Positions 36,060 through 46,297 are shown, counted from the first letter of the stretch. The stretch: DNA of 64,000 nt from Diphasiastrum complanatum (GCA_029204225.1 CM055093.1:20909701-20973700); one strand, 5' to 3'. Numbers and translations are program-made. Notes: generated by a model not told the origin, from the sequence alone.

Positions 36060-36288
36060 TTATGCAGGAGGCATGCCGCCAGGTAGTGCCTTGTGTGCCG
36101 ATCTGGGAAAACGGCTATTGCGTTGATTCTTCTGCAGATAATCTGCAAGTACTTCAGGGGCTCCCTCCTTAAGTTTGTCTTCGTACTCCCAAGAAGCCTC
36201 AATGAGTGAAGCCCGTAGCCACTTCACTAGATATTCACGTTGCACGCCAGTTCGCTTTCTATGTGTCAATATTTGTTCTGGTACAAGC
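36060..36288 (-). pseudogene. Gypsy 1 chromodomain (severed from integrase)
   Basis: The frame enters directly from the copia insertion site and reads through a chromodomain signature (REYLVKWL near the start, then ASWEYEDKL) to a stop at 36060. Chromodomains at the integrase C-terminus mark the chromovirus branch of Ty3/gypsy and are thought to direct integration to particular chromatin. The copia insertion separates it from the integrase at 42321, in frame across the original junction. Confidence 0.85.
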
Positions 36289-36565
36289 AACTTAGAATTT
36301 GCTTTGCACAGGAACACAAATCATGCTACACAGTAACACAAACAGAAAATCACTCTCCTCAGCAAGCTCACATAGCAATTTTATTTCTCAAAATGAAATT
36401 ACACTGTACATATAGTTGTTCACTCAGGCAACCCATGCATGACCCAGGTTGTCGTTGGCGGGATGCGTGTCCCGTCGACTTGCCTCGTGGCGAGGCCAAC
36501 TGATCCTTATCCACTGATAGGACCCACAGTACAGTAACACAGTGATTCTAACTTTAATTCTAACT
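36289..36565 (-). repeat. Copia E 3' LTR
   Basis: 277 bp. On the minus strand it begins AGTTAGAATT and ends AATTCTAAGTT, so the ends are a near inverted repeat but not the usual TG...CA. The boundary is set by the CAAGC duplication on both sides of the element. Confidence 0.88.
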
Positions 36566-36578
36566 CTCTCCCTTAAAG
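36566..36578 (-). other. Copia E polypurine tract
   Basis: The minus strand reads CTTTAAGGGAGAG right before the LTR start, the expected position for the plus-strand primer. Confidence 0.8.
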
Positions 36579-36618
36579 TAGAGTCACTTTTCATACAGTC
36601 ATATACATAGCTTTAAAG

Positions 36619-39600
36619 TCAACAAACTTTAAATACTGAAAGTTTTGATCTAAACTTATCAAACTTTTCTCCAGTAAGTGGCTTAGTGAAAATATCAGCT
36701 AGTTGTTCTTCTGTGCTACAATGAACAACATGAATTTCACGACTTAGCAACCTTTCACGTATGAAGTGATATTGGTTCTCAATGTGTTTAGTTCTCGCAT
36801 GGAACACTGGATTCTTTGCTAGCTGAATGCCACTCTGACTGTCGCTATGTAAAGTTGTGGGATTTTTCTGCTTTATGCCAATCTCTTCCAAGATTTGTCT
36901 CAACCATATAGCTTCTTGTGCAGCACTACACATTGCCTTATACTCTGCTTCTGTGGTGGAAAGAGCAATTGTACTTTGCTTTTTACTAGACCAGGAAAAG
37001 CAATTACCATAAAACTGGAATATATATCTTGTGGTGGATCTACGATCATCATAGTCACCTCCCCAGTCCGCATCCACATAGCCACACAACTCAGGTAAAC
37101 CATCATGCTTCTTGTAAATCAAGCCATACTCTGATGTGCCTTTCACATAACGCAAAATGCGTTTAGCTGCTTTCCAATGCGTTTCCGTAGGTGCTGCCAT
37201 AAACTGACTTACAATGCCAACAACATAGCATATGTCTGGTCTAGTTGTGGTAAGGTAAATCAAGCTCCCTACTAACTGTCTATATAGCGTAGCATCAAAT
37301 GACTGTGATTCATCAAGCTTAGAAAGCTTTTTACCTAGTTCAATAGGAGTGTTTACTGGTTTGCAATCCTGCAACCTAAACCTGTGCAACAACTCTTTGA
37401 CATATTTCACCTCTGTTAAACCCACTTCATGTCCTTTTTGCCACACTTCTACTCCAAAGCAGTAATGCATCAGGCTGAGATTTGTCATCTCAAATTGTTT
37501 CATGAGGTCTTTCTTGATTATGTCTATCATCTCTTGATTATTTCCCATAATAATCAAGTCATCAACATAAAGAGCAATCAAAGCAACCATACCATCAAAG
37601 CATAAGACATATAGATTTGGACCAGAATGTGTTCTCACCATCCCCTTTGAATGAAAGTAGGCATCAATCCTGCTATACCACGCACATGGTGCATGTTTAA
37701 GACCATAAAGCGCTTTCTTCAAGCAACATACTTTATTTTCCTGTCCTTTCGTTACAAAGCCTTCAGGTTGATCCATGAACACTTCTTCTTCTAACTCACC
37801 ATTCAAAAAAGCAGATTTCACATCCATCTGATGCAAAGGCCAACCAAAATGTGAAGCTAAAGCAACAAGTAGACGTAGAGTATTCCACTTACACACCAGC
37901 GCAAAGGTCTCCTCATAGTCAATGTCTTTATTTTGTGCGTACCCTTTGATTACCAATCTTGCTTTGTGCTTTGCTATGCTTCCATCTGCATGGTACTTAG
38001 TTCTATATACCCATTTGCAACCAATGGGTTTCTTGCCAATTGGTGGTTCTACTAAGTCCCATGTGCTATGCTTAGCAATTGACTCCATCTCCTCTCCCAT
38101 GGCTTTGATCCAAATGTCATCATCCTTCGATTCACCATAAGTTGAAGGTTCTTTGCTTTGAATAATGCTGGATAACCGAGCATAATTTGCTTCATACCTT
38201 TCCGGTAGTATCTTCTCTCTTGTTGATCTTCGTAGCTCTCCCTGGTTAGATGATCCTGGAAAGTCATCTATATCGCGGCTCTCCATCAATCTCTCAAACC
38301 ACTTAGGGAGCTTTCTGTCAGGTGATCGGCTTCCTGGTGAAAATGTATCCCACGATACATCCTTCTCCTTGCGTTTGTCACCTGCAATTTCAATCCTTCT
38401 TGCACCAAAAGGTTTGTCCCTACCTCTCCAACCTATTTCATGAGGTTGAGTAGTAGTATCTTGAGATGTATCCTCATGTTCATCACTCGGAAGGTCAACG
38501 AATGGATCGTCATCATGTGGTATCCTCACTATACCATTTTTCCTACTGGATGTGTCTATCTTCTCAGCATCTTCGTCTTCATACATCTTGGATTCATCAA
38601 AGATAACATCTCGGCTTATATAGATTTTGTTTTTGACTGGATCAAAACATCTATAGCCCTTCACGCGATCATCATATCCTAGGAATATGCACTTAATAGC
38701 TTTTACATCAAGTTTACGTCTTTCTTCCTTAGGAATATGTACAAAGGCCTTACATCCAAAGATTCGCAAGTGGTTCACCTTTGGCTTCTTCTTTGTGAAT
38801 GCTTCCTCGGGTGTAATTTCTGGTATGGCAATGGTAGGACTTCTATTTTGAAGATAGACAACCGTGCTACATGCTTCTGACCAAAAATCTTTTGGTAATT
38901 TCATCTCAGCTAGCATAGATCTGGCACTTTCCACAATTGTACTATTTTTGCGCTCAGCTACACCATTGAGAGCAGGACTATGAGCTTGCGTAAATTGTCT
39001 TTTAATCCCACATTGATCACAAAGATCATCGAAGTCATTAGACTTATACTCACCTCCACTATCTGATCTTAGGACTTTGATCTTCTTACCTGTCTGATTT
39101 TCGACCAAGTTTTTTAAGTTCTTGAAGTTATCAAAAGCATCTGATTTCTTCTTCAAGAAGTAGATCCACGTCTTACGTGACATATCATCAATAAAGGTCA
39201 TGAAATAGAAGGCTTTTTCTAAGGACATGGTCCTTACGAGCCTGCATAAATCTGTGTGGATTAAATCCAAGATGTTCTTTGCTCTTGCAACATCCCCTTT
39301 ATTGAACTTCTCTCGATGCTGCTTCCCATATATACAAGATTCGCACATCGATTTCAAGTGATCTTCTATTGTAGGCAGTCCTATTACCATCTCCAATTTT
39401 CTCATCAAACTGAGGCTTCCCAAGTTCAAGTGACCAAGCCTCTTGTGCCACAATTCAGTTTGCGAAGGAACGGATGATACAAGTCCATGTTGGCCCTTGA
39501 TTGTAGCATTCAACCTGTACAATTTTGTATTGGGCTCTCTTACTCCATTCGCAATAACTTTGAACTTTTGGTTCGCATCCTTCACAAAGCAACGATCATG

Positions 39601-39990
39601 GGCGAATTCTACTTTCAACTTTTGATCAGTAATGACTCCAACAGAAAGTAGATTTTTCTTCAAACCTGGTACGTAAAGTACCTCCCTGGTTATCCTGCTT
39701 TTGCCATCAGGTAGTTGGATTGAAACTGTGCCTATCCCCTTGATCATGCACACTTCACCATTTGCTTGTGAAACAGATGTCCCATTATCCAATGCCTTCA
39801 AACTACTGAACCAGTTCTTGTTACCTGTCATGTGTCTTATGGCTCCTGAGTCAATATACCATGCTTGATCATCTTGATTAGATGACAATGCAGATATGAA
39901 GATGCTAGAGTCCTCAATCTCACCTTCATCGACAAGGTTACCTGCTTGTTTTGGTTTCCCTTGCCTTGTTCCACCAGGAATTTGTGACAT
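36619..39990 (-). CDS. pol: Copia E Pol polyprotein (PR-IN-RT-RH)
   Basis: An uninterrupted 1123-codon frame starting at an ATG at 39990. Order: aspartic protease near residue 47 (WYIDSGAIRHM; DSGA intact, usual Thr/Ser after Ala replaced by Ile); gag-pre-integrase zinc motif (LWHKRLGHLN...CESCIYGK); integrase core with catalytic Asp in LIHTDLC, Asp in RSDSGGEY and Glu in NGVAERKN; RT with the CKWVYRTKYHADGS entry box and an intact LYVDDL catalytic motif; RNase H with YVDADWGGD, STTEAEY and SDSQSGIQLAKNP. It ends at a stop at 36619, 40 bp before the polypurine tract. The host uses it for nothing known; it would serve the element's own reverse transcription and integration. It is out of frame with gag. 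Confidence 0.93.
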   Translation of the reverse strand: MSQIPGGTRQGKPKQAGNLVDEGEIEDSSIFISALSSNQDDQAWYIDSGAIRHMTGNKNWFSSLKALDNGTSVSQANGEVCMIKGIGTVSIQLPDGKSRITREVLYVPGLKKNLLSVGVITDQKLKVEFAHDRCFVKDANQKFKVIANGVREPNTKLYRLNATIKGQHGLVSSVPSQTELWHKRLGHLNLGSLSLMRKLEMVIGLPTIEDHLKSMCESCIYGKQHREKFNKGDVARAKNILDLIHTDLCRLVRTMSLEKAFYFMTFIDDMSRKTWIYFLKKKSDAFDNFKNLKNLVENQTGKKIKVLRSDSGGEYKSNDFDDLCDQCGIKRQFTQAHSPALNGVAERKNSTIVESARSMLAEMKLPKDFWSEACSTVVYLQNRSPTIAIPEITPEEAFTKKKPKVNHLRIFGCKAFVHIPKEERRKLDVKAIKCIFLGYDDRVKGYRCFDPVKNKIYISRDVIFDESKMYEDEDAEKIDTSSRKNGIVRIPHDDDPFVDLPSDEHEDTSQDTTTQPHEIGWRGRDKPFGARRIEIAGDKRKEKDVSWDTFSPGSRSPDRKLPKWFERLMESRDIDDFPGSSNQGELRRSTREKILPERYEANYARLSSIIQSKEPSTYGESKDDDIWIKAMGEEMESIAKHSTWDLVEPPIGKKPIGCKWVYRTKYHADGSIAKHKARLVIKGYAQNKDIDYEETFALVCKWNTLRLLVALASHFGWPLHQMDVKSAFLNGELEEEVFMDQPEGFVTKGQENKVCCLKKALYGLKHAPCAWYSRIDAYFHSKGMVRTHSGPNLYVLCFDGMVALIALYVDDLIIMGNNQEMIDIIKKDLMKQFEMTNLSLMHYCFGVEVWQKGHEVGLTEVKYVKELLHRFRLQDCKPVNTPIELGKKLSKLDESQSFDATLYRQLVGSLIYLTTTRPDICYVVGIVSQFMAAPTETHWKAAKRILRYVKGTSEYGLIYKKHDGLPELCGYVDADWGGDYDDRRSTTRYIFQFYGNCFSWSSKKQSTIALSTTEAEYKAMCSAAQEAIWLRQILEEIGIKQKNPTTLHSDSQSGIQLAKNPVFHARTKHIENQYHFIRERLLSREIHVVHCSTEEQLADIFTKPLTGEKFDKFRSKLSVFKVC

Positions 39991-39998
39991 TCACTCTT

Positions 39999-40757
39999 CT
40001 AGTGGCCCTTTTTACCACAATGGAAGCACTTGCCTTTCTTTTTAGTTTTGCTGGAAGATCCCTCATCCTCCTGAGACTTGGCAAATTGTTGTTTAGTCTT
40101 CTTCTTGCCCTTGACCTTGCCTTGTTTTTGGCGTGTTGCAACTACTTGATCATCAGTATTTTGACGTCTAGCTTTCACCATTTCTCGTCGTTGCTCTTTC
40201 TGCATCAAGATTCCTGTGAGCTCGTCAAAGCTTGGCAATCTTTCTCTTGATGCTATTCCGCTCACAAATATCTGATAGGGTTCTGCAATGCCGCATAATG
40301 CATTATGCACCAGCTCCACATCACGTATGCGCTCTCCAATAGAATGCAGTTCATCTCTCATTGTCTTGATTCTGGTCATGTACGTCTGAATGTGCTCTCC
40401 TTGCTCCATGCGGGCTCTATTCAACTTTGACTTCAGAAACATGATTCTTGACGGATTTGACGTCTCGAACTGCTCCTTTAGCACATCCCATGCATGTTTG
40501 GGTGTAATAGCATCACAAATGTGGGTAATGATGTGATCCTTCACTGACAAGTTAATGAAGGTCAAAGCTTTCCTCATCTTTTTGTTGAACACTTTGATGT
40601 TTGCTTCATTTGGCGGCCTTCTCTCATCACCTGTGATGACTTCCCACACATCTTTCTCCACCAGTATGTTTTTCATTTTGAATTTCCACACTGCATAGTT
40701 GGAAATCCTGTCCAATTTGCTACTTTCACTCAAAATGGACTCTCCCATGTTTGCCAT
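39999..40757 (-). CDS. gag: Copia E Gag (ends in a broken zinc knuckle)
   Basis: A 252-codon frame from an ATG at 40757, with the standard copia gag opening (MANMGESILSESSKLD), a DUF4219/UBN2-type body (YAVWKFKMKNILVEKDVWEVI; FLKSKLNRARMEQGEHI) and a basic linker. The CCHC zinc knuckle CFHCGKKGH is cut by TAG at 39999-40001. The same frame then continues KSEC, so the stop replaces one residue inside the knuckle (TGG to TAG would explain it). A frameshift is also needed to reach the pol frame at 39990, whose ATG is preceded by an in-frame TGA. Gag packages element RNA into virus-like particles; this copy probably cannot make a full Gag-Pol. Confidence 0.88.
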   Translation of the reverse strand: MANMGESILSESSKLDRISNYAVWKFKMKNILVEKDVWEVITGDERRPPNEANIKVFNKKMRKALTFINLSVKDHIITHICDAITPKHAWDVLKEQFETSNPSRIMFLKSKLNRARMEQGEHIQTYMTRIKTMRDELHSIGERIRDVELVHNALCGIAEPYQIFVSGIASRERLPSFDELTGILMQKEQRREMVKARRQNTDDQVVATRQKQGKVKGKKKTKQQFAKSQEDEGSSSKTKKKGKCFHCGKKGH

Positions 40758-42031
40758 CGCAAAACTGCTTAAAACTTCTGCCTTAGGCTAAGAACAGTAT
40801 GTCGAGGCCAACAGTGATGTCAGAAGTTAAAAATGATGACCTGCACTTTTTTTCTTACCAGGCCACTCGCCGCTTTTCCACCAATTTGAAAGCCAAATCG
40901 GCGTCAATTCCCAACAACGTGCCTAGTGGAATGGTGAAACTACTTTTGGCGTACTCCGAACACTTTCTCCGCTGCAACCACTCTGTTTTGCTGTACCGTA
41001 CTTGCAAGTACAGTCCGGGTGCCCTTCGTTTGGAGGTTATAGCCTTTCGTTTGGGTCAAAACGGACAAAGGACCCAAAAATAGGGACTTTTCTAGCTTTT
41101 GAACTGTTTCTTCACTTTGAAGAAACTTCACTCTTCACTTGTGAAGGGACCCAACTCAACTTTCAGTATGAAAATTTTTAATGAAGTTGAAGGCCAAAAT
41201 GCACTTCAATTCTTCAGGACCCTGTTTAAAGCTCATCCAATGGCTGAACCAAATCTTGTGGTTCACATTTCTCTCCCATCACAGATGCTGGACCGTTGAT
41301 TCATTTAACACCTCATCCACAGGTTCAAAGTACATCTGGGCATCGAACTAAACTCTTGCAGATGCTATGGTCTTCGATACACTAAGCTGAGTGTTGCATT
41401 GGGCGCGCGAACAGCCCGCGACTTCCCTGCCTGCGGCCGCGCCTTCCTTCCCTGAAAAATGTTGGATCAACCTCTCCTGTAGATCGTTTTGAACACGATC
41501 TGAGGCCTGGAGCAGGGTCACCCTACTGAATCCATGACTGTAGAGTGTTCAGTCAGGAAATTCCGTGGACAAACGGTGATTTTAGCTCAACTTGACAAAG
41601 TGGCTTTTTCACCTTTTTACCGCAAATCTGCTAAGTTAACTGTCTGGAGACAAATCTCTGACACAAACCTCAGAATCTCTCCATGGCTCATTGACAATGT
41701 GATTAGCTTCCTTCCTATCCTTACGACATACAAAATGGTGCACAAACAGCAAAGAAATCACCAGTTATGTGTAAAAACCGTAACCCCAAGTCCGGTTTCA
41801 ATTTTCAGCTGGCTTCGAAATTGTCAATTTTTCACCAAATTTTTCCCTGTCTGATGCTATGCACAGGCTAATAATCTCTCTACTGAGTTTAGCAAGCCTC
41901 TATAAATTAGAAACCGTGCACCAGTGCTTCTCTTTCCGTCTTCAACCCGCCGTAAAACCCCGAACTCTCAGAAGACAATTCTCCCGAAGCTCTCTTCAAC
42001 GACGACACTGTACTGTGTACACTCCCTGTAC
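40758..42031 (-). other. Copia E 5' leader
   Basis: About 1.27 kb lies between the primer-binding site and the gag ATG, long for a copia element. No open frame of interest is seen on the minus strand. It contains pairs of GAAGTT/AACTTC phrases around 41110-41210 and GC-rich CGCG-containing sequence near 41400-41450. An untranslated leader with packaging signals is the likely role. Confidence 0.6.
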
Positions 42032-42044
42032 GGCTCTGATACCA
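42032..42044 (-). other. Copia E primer-binding site
   Basis: The minus strand reads TGGTATCAGAGCC, complementary to initiator Met tRNA. Its first base coincides with the last base of the 5' LTR. Confidence 0.88.
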
Positions 42045-42320
42045 ACTTAGAATTTGCTTTGCACAGGAACACAGATCATGCTACATAGTAACACAGACAG
42101 AAAATCACTCTCCTCAGCAAGCTCACATAGCAACTGTATTTCTCAAAATGAAATTACACTGTACATATAGTTGTTCACTCAGGCAACCCATGCATGACCC
42201 AGGTTGCCGTTGGCGGGACGCATGTCCCGTCGACTTGCCTCGTGGCGAGGCCAACTGATCTGTATCCACTGATAGGACCCACAGTACAGTGACACAGTGA
42301 TTCTAACTTTAATTCTAACT
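42044..42320 (-). repeat. Copia E 5' LTR
   Basis: 277 bp, the same length and ends as the 3' LTR. Differences from the left copy are mostly transitions. Confidence 0.9.
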
Positions 42321-43494
42321 CAAGCTGTCTCTTTGTATCATCAAGTGTTGTTGGTGGGTGATGAAGTTCGTGTTGCCGATCGAATCGCTCATCTGGTTTG
42401 TACTGTTTGAGTAATGAGATATGAAACACATTGTGTATATCCAAGCTGGATGGCAGTGCCAATTGGTAAGCCATTGGGTTGATCTTCTTGGTGACATGAT
42501 ATGGTCCCGCATAAGGTCGAACGAACTTATGAGAGAAACCTTTTGGTAACGCAATGTTCTTTGTGTTTAGCCACACTTGATCACCTTCCTCAAATTCCAG
42601 TTCTCGTTGATGTGGGTTCACGTCAGTTGCCATACTTCTTTGGGACTGTTCTAAAAATGACTTCACCTCTGTCAGCTTTGTGTGCCACTCATTGATGAAT
42701 TCCTCCATAGTGGGTAGTGGGGTTTCTTGCACACCCGTAAGAAAAGAGCATGGAACAATCGGTAGCCAACCATTGCTTATCTCGAAGGGTGCCCGTCCAG
42801 TAGATCTGTTCACTTGGTTGTTATGTGCAAACTCGAGAATATCCAAGTAGTTGACCCAATCGGATTGGTCCCAAGCAACATAATTTCGTAAATATTGTTC
42901 AATCTGTCGATTGACTCGTTCCGTTTGCCCATCTGTTTGAGAGTGATATGCAGTGTTGAAATTCAGTCCAGTTCCCACGAGGTGAAATAGGCAAGTCCAA
43001 AACTTTCCGACGAACTTGGTGTCTCGGTCAGAAATAATCGTTCTAGGTAGGCCATGGTATCTGAAGACACATTTGAAAAATAACCTCGCTAATTCTTCAG
43101 CTGTCACTGAACTTTTAGTTGGTACAAGGTGAGCTTGTTTTGAAAAACGGTCAACCACCACATAAATCGAGTCGAAACCTTGGCAATGTGGTAGTTGAAC
43201 AATAAAATCCATGCTCACTGAGTCCCAAGGGTATGCTGGTACTGGTAATGGCTGGAGTAGTCATGCTGGGGCTAGCGGTTCCACCTTTACTTGTTGACAT
43301 GTAGGACATGTTTGCACATAGGATTCAACGTCTGCCCACATATCTGGCCAATAGAAGCCTCTCTTGAGAAGTTCATACATGTGATTCACCCATGGATGTC
43401 CGGCGGCTAGTACGTCATGATGCTCCCTCAAGATTTTCTTCCTCAAGTTGACGTTGTCTGGAACATATACTCTGCGTTGTTTATAAACAACCAT
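42321..43494 (-). pseudogene. Gypsy 1 integrase
   Basis: The zinc-binding H2C2 segment lies at 43261-43494 (LREHHDVLAAGHPW...CPTCQQVK). A stop (TGA) follows LAPA at about 43260. The core runs on from 43218: catalytic Asp in VSMDFIVQLP, Asp in ISDRDTKF and Glu in TDGQTERVNRQ, then the GPY/F-type C-terminal module (RPYAGPYHV...AYQLALPS) and LKQYKPDERFD. The native frame reaches the copia insertion at 42321; beyond that the reading frame runs 146 nt into copia LTR sequence before stopping. Confidence 0.88.
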
Positions 43495-43533
43495 TTGGTC
43501 TTTCCAAGTGAAATGTTTACAAGGCTTTCCCAG

Positions 43534-44816
43534 CTAGAATTCGATCATTAGATTCTTAGCCAACGCATTTGCACCATAGTTCTCTTTGATTTCTTGGAGT
43601 AGACCGGTCACCTGGGTTGAAACCGTCGCCATCAAGTGCTCCTGTCTACTGAGTAGATCTGCTACCACATTATTCTTTCCCGCCGTATGTAGAATGTCTA
43701 TATTGAATTTCGAGAGAAAGTTTTTCCATCGCATCTGCTTTGGCGTGAGCATACCTTGGGATGAGAAGTACATAAGTGATACGTTGTCAGTGAATGCCTT
43801 AAAGGGCTTTCCTGCCACATAATGTCTCCAATGCTCCACTGCTTGTACGACTGCAACCATTTATTTTTCGTGAGTTGGCCATCGTCGTTCTACATCACTT
43901 AATTTCTTGCATCAACACGGCCCTAATAGCAAAGTTTTTCCTCTTGCATCAACACGGCCCTAATAGCAAAGTTTAACGCATCTGTATGTATTTCAAACGG
44001 TTTGCTAAAGTCCGGTAGGGCAAGAATGGGTTCTTGAGTGATCCATCGCTTTAGTTCTTAGAACGCTGCTTCACATTTCGGTGTCCATGTCATTTTGAGA
44101 TGAGTCTTTGTCTGCTCCAACAACGGTGCCACAATTTTGCTAAATGCCTCAATGAATCTCCTGTAAAAATTACATAGCCCCACAAAGGATTTGATGCCAT
44201 GAACAGTTTTAGGTGCTATCCAATCCAAGATAGCCTTGATCTTCTTAGGATCCATTCGAATCCGTCCGTGGCCTATAACATGTCCAAGGAAATCAACTTC
44301 CTCCACCACAAACTCACATTTCTCTCTTTTCGCGAACAAGCAGTTCCTCCTTAGTCGTTGGAGAACTGTCCTTAAATGTTTAATGTGATATTTAAGGCTC
44401 CGACAAAATACTAATATGTCATCGATATACACAATGACAAATTCATCCAGGCAGTCTTGAAAAATATTGTTCATCAACGTGCAAAAAGTGGCTGGTGCGT
44501 TTGTTAGACCGAATGGCATCACTAGGAACTCGTGACTCCCGTACCGTGTTCGAAACGCCATTTTGTGCTCATCACCTTTAGCTATTCAAATTTGATGATA
44601 TCCAGATCTGAGATCTATTCGGCTAAAGTATTTGGCATGTTTGAGTTGGTCGAACAGGTCATCAATTCTAGGCATGGGGTATTTGTTCTTGATGGTACTC
44701 TTGTTAAGCATGTGATAATCCACACACATTCGAAGAGTTTTGTCCACCTTTTCCACGAACAATATTGGGGCTCCAAAAGGTGAAGCGCTAGGTCTAATAA
44801 AACCTTTGTCTATCAA
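43534..44816 (-). pseudogene. Gypsy 1 RT-RNase H
   Basis: RT starts near 44816 ([51 protein letters not shown]). A TGA replaces the Arg after HQI, then MAFRTRYGSHEFLVMPFGLTNAP and the intact catalytic box VIVYIDDILVF follow. A TAA after EAAF (44058) ends the RT connection. RNase H (43534-44057) is damaged by a 37-bp tandem duplication at about 43906-43979 that shifts the frame, and resumes at VEHWRHYVAGKPF with LLSRQEH. RT copies element RNA and RNase H removes the template; this copy cannot do either as a whole. Confidence 0.88.
43906..43979. repeat. 37-bp tandem duplication in RNase H
   Basis: CTTGCATCAACACGGCCCTA and the following bases occur at 43906 and again at 43943. Because 37 is not a multiple of three the duplication breaks the RNase H frame of gypsy 1. 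Confidence 0.9.
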
Positions 44817-44828
44817 TTCACCAAGTTG

Positions 44829-45566
44829 TCATTTCAGTTCTGCCAACTCCTCTTGTGACATTCTATAGGGTGCTCGTGCAGTTGGCTCCGTTCCTGGTAC
44901 CAACTCAATTTTATGGTCCACTGGTCTTCGAGGAGGTAGCTTAGCTGGGAGTTCCTCCGGAAACACATCGCTAAATTCTTCTAGCAGATCTGCTACTTCT
45001 TTTAGCAAGTTTTCTTGTCGCACACTTTTCCCTTCTGGGACTTCTCGGCAGATGCAAAGAAAGCACTTTGACCTTTTCCCTTTCGCCATTCTTTTCATCG
45101 CTAATGCTGCAACCAGATTTTGTTCAATATCGGTATCCTTAGCATTTCCTCCGGGCAGGGCTTTTGTCACGCAGATTTGTCCCTTGTAATCCAAGAGGAC
45201 CAAGTTTGAGCTCATACCCAAAACTGCGATACAGTGTTCATTTAACCAAGGGAGGCCCAAAATCACATCGAAGGCATCCATCTCTAAAATCAAAAAGCTA
45301 AGTTTAGCCTTCCATCTTCCAATCTGCACCGGGATGTTCAATATCGCTTTGTCTACATCTAGTGCTCCCTTCGTTGTTTCTACCTTGAGAGTAGATGTAA
45401 CATTATTGGTCAGCAAGCTGAATTGTTCCACTACGCTCCTTGAGATATAGTTATGTGAAGCTCCGGAGTCGATCATGAAATCTGACTTCCTCCCCGTGAT
45501 CTTTCCTGATAAGAATAACAATCTTGAACCAGTCTTGTGGGTTGCCCCATGGAAGTTCCTTTCCAT
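44829..45566 (-). CDS. Gypsy 1 protease and linker
   Basis: A 245-codon frame with a retropepsin-type aspartic protease. DFMIDSGASHNYIS holds the catalytic Asp-Ser-Gly at about residues 33-35, and VILGLPWL is the second conserved loop. It continues through a linker to the start of RT (FPEELPAKLPPRRPVDHKIEL, then PYRMSQEELAEL). The frame stops at a TGA at 44829, after which RT continues in the same frame, so this is one pol interrupted by a probable CGA-to-TGA change. No Gag or zinc knuckle precedes it, which is unusual: in most gypsy elements the protease follows gag directly. Confidence 0.85.
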   Translation of the reverse strand: MERNFHGATHKTGSRLLFLSGKITGRKSDFMIDSGASHNYISRSVVEQFSLLTNNVTSTLKVETTKGALDVDKAILNIPVQIGRWKAKLSFLILEMDAFDVILGLPWLNEHCIAVLGMSSNLVLLDYKGQICVTKALPGGNAKDTDIEQNLVAALAMKRMAKGKRSKCFLCICREVPEGKSVRQENLLKEVADLLEEFSDVFPEELPAKLPPRRPVDHKIELVPGTEPTARAPYRMSQEELAELK

Positions 45567-46297
45567 ACTTGTGTGTCGTCACTCATAAATGTAAGCTCCT
45601 CTCACAACTCCCAACTAGATCAGATCACCTGGATCAAAACAAGTAGTCAGGAATAATTCAGGTCTAGGCAAGCACACCACAAACGAACATACCAACCAAA
45701 GCTAAACAGAGGATCCCTCTCAAGTCACATTCCCCTTGAGACCGGATGTAGGACCTTTGCCTAGCCTCGCCCATGCAAATCTATCACAGAATTAGCCCAC
45801 GGGGAAACATCCATCCAACCATCATCCAACCATCCGTGCTTTCACCATTAAGCAGCACATTGCCTCAGTTATGTCCCACCACTTTTTGGTCGATAGTCCT
45901 TATAGCTAAACGATCGACAACTATCCCGCACTGGCAGCTAACCACCCGTGCTTTACACCCGAATTCGAGCAGCATCTCTATATCAATGGTTAACCCGTAC
46001 AGTTCGAATATGTCACCTTGCACCCCACAAGACACAGATTGTGCTTTCACCTACCTAGGTAGCACTTTGTCTCATCTGTCCTACGTGCGGACGGCGCCAA
46101 GCCCGAACCTCGAGAACTGACCGTGCTTACACCTCAAGGGCAGCACATTGACTCATCAAGTCCCCCGTTCTACCGACCACCCCGACCGTGGACGTACCCG
46201 TGCTTACACTGTGGGCAGCACCTTGTGCAACGGTTGTCCTGACAAATCCCAAAAACGTGGCCATCCCTGTGAGACTTGCGTAGCTGACCGGCTAGTC
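45567..46297 (-). other. Gypsy 1 leader with five degenerate repeats, no gag
   Basis: The 0.73 kb between the primer-binding site and the protease has no gag-like frame. On the plus strand five imperfect units follow the pattern CCGTGCTTxCACC, short gap, GGCAGCACxTTGxCTCA, starting near 45833, 45945, 46033, 46122 and 46197. Each unit's CGTGCT and AGCAC arms could pair into a small stem. The spacing is about 75-112 bp. Confidence 0.6.

Larger units (their letters stand above)
36289..42320 (-). mobile_element. Copia E: near-intact Ty1/copia element nested in gypsy 1
   Basis: A 6.0-kb minus-strand copia element with two 277-bp LTRs, a 5-bp target duplication CAAGC (36284-36288 and 42321-42325), a primer-binding site, a polypurine tract, a gag frame of 252 codons and a pol frame of 1123 codons. 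By eye the LTRs differ at about 11 of 277 positions, so the insertion is fairly recent but not new. It lies inside gypsy 1 between the integrase core and the chromodomain. It is the only element here with an uninterrupted pol. Confidence 0.93.

Noticed and set aside
36895-39625. Plus-strand open frames antisense to copia E pol
   Set aside because: Shadows of the 1123-codon pol frame.
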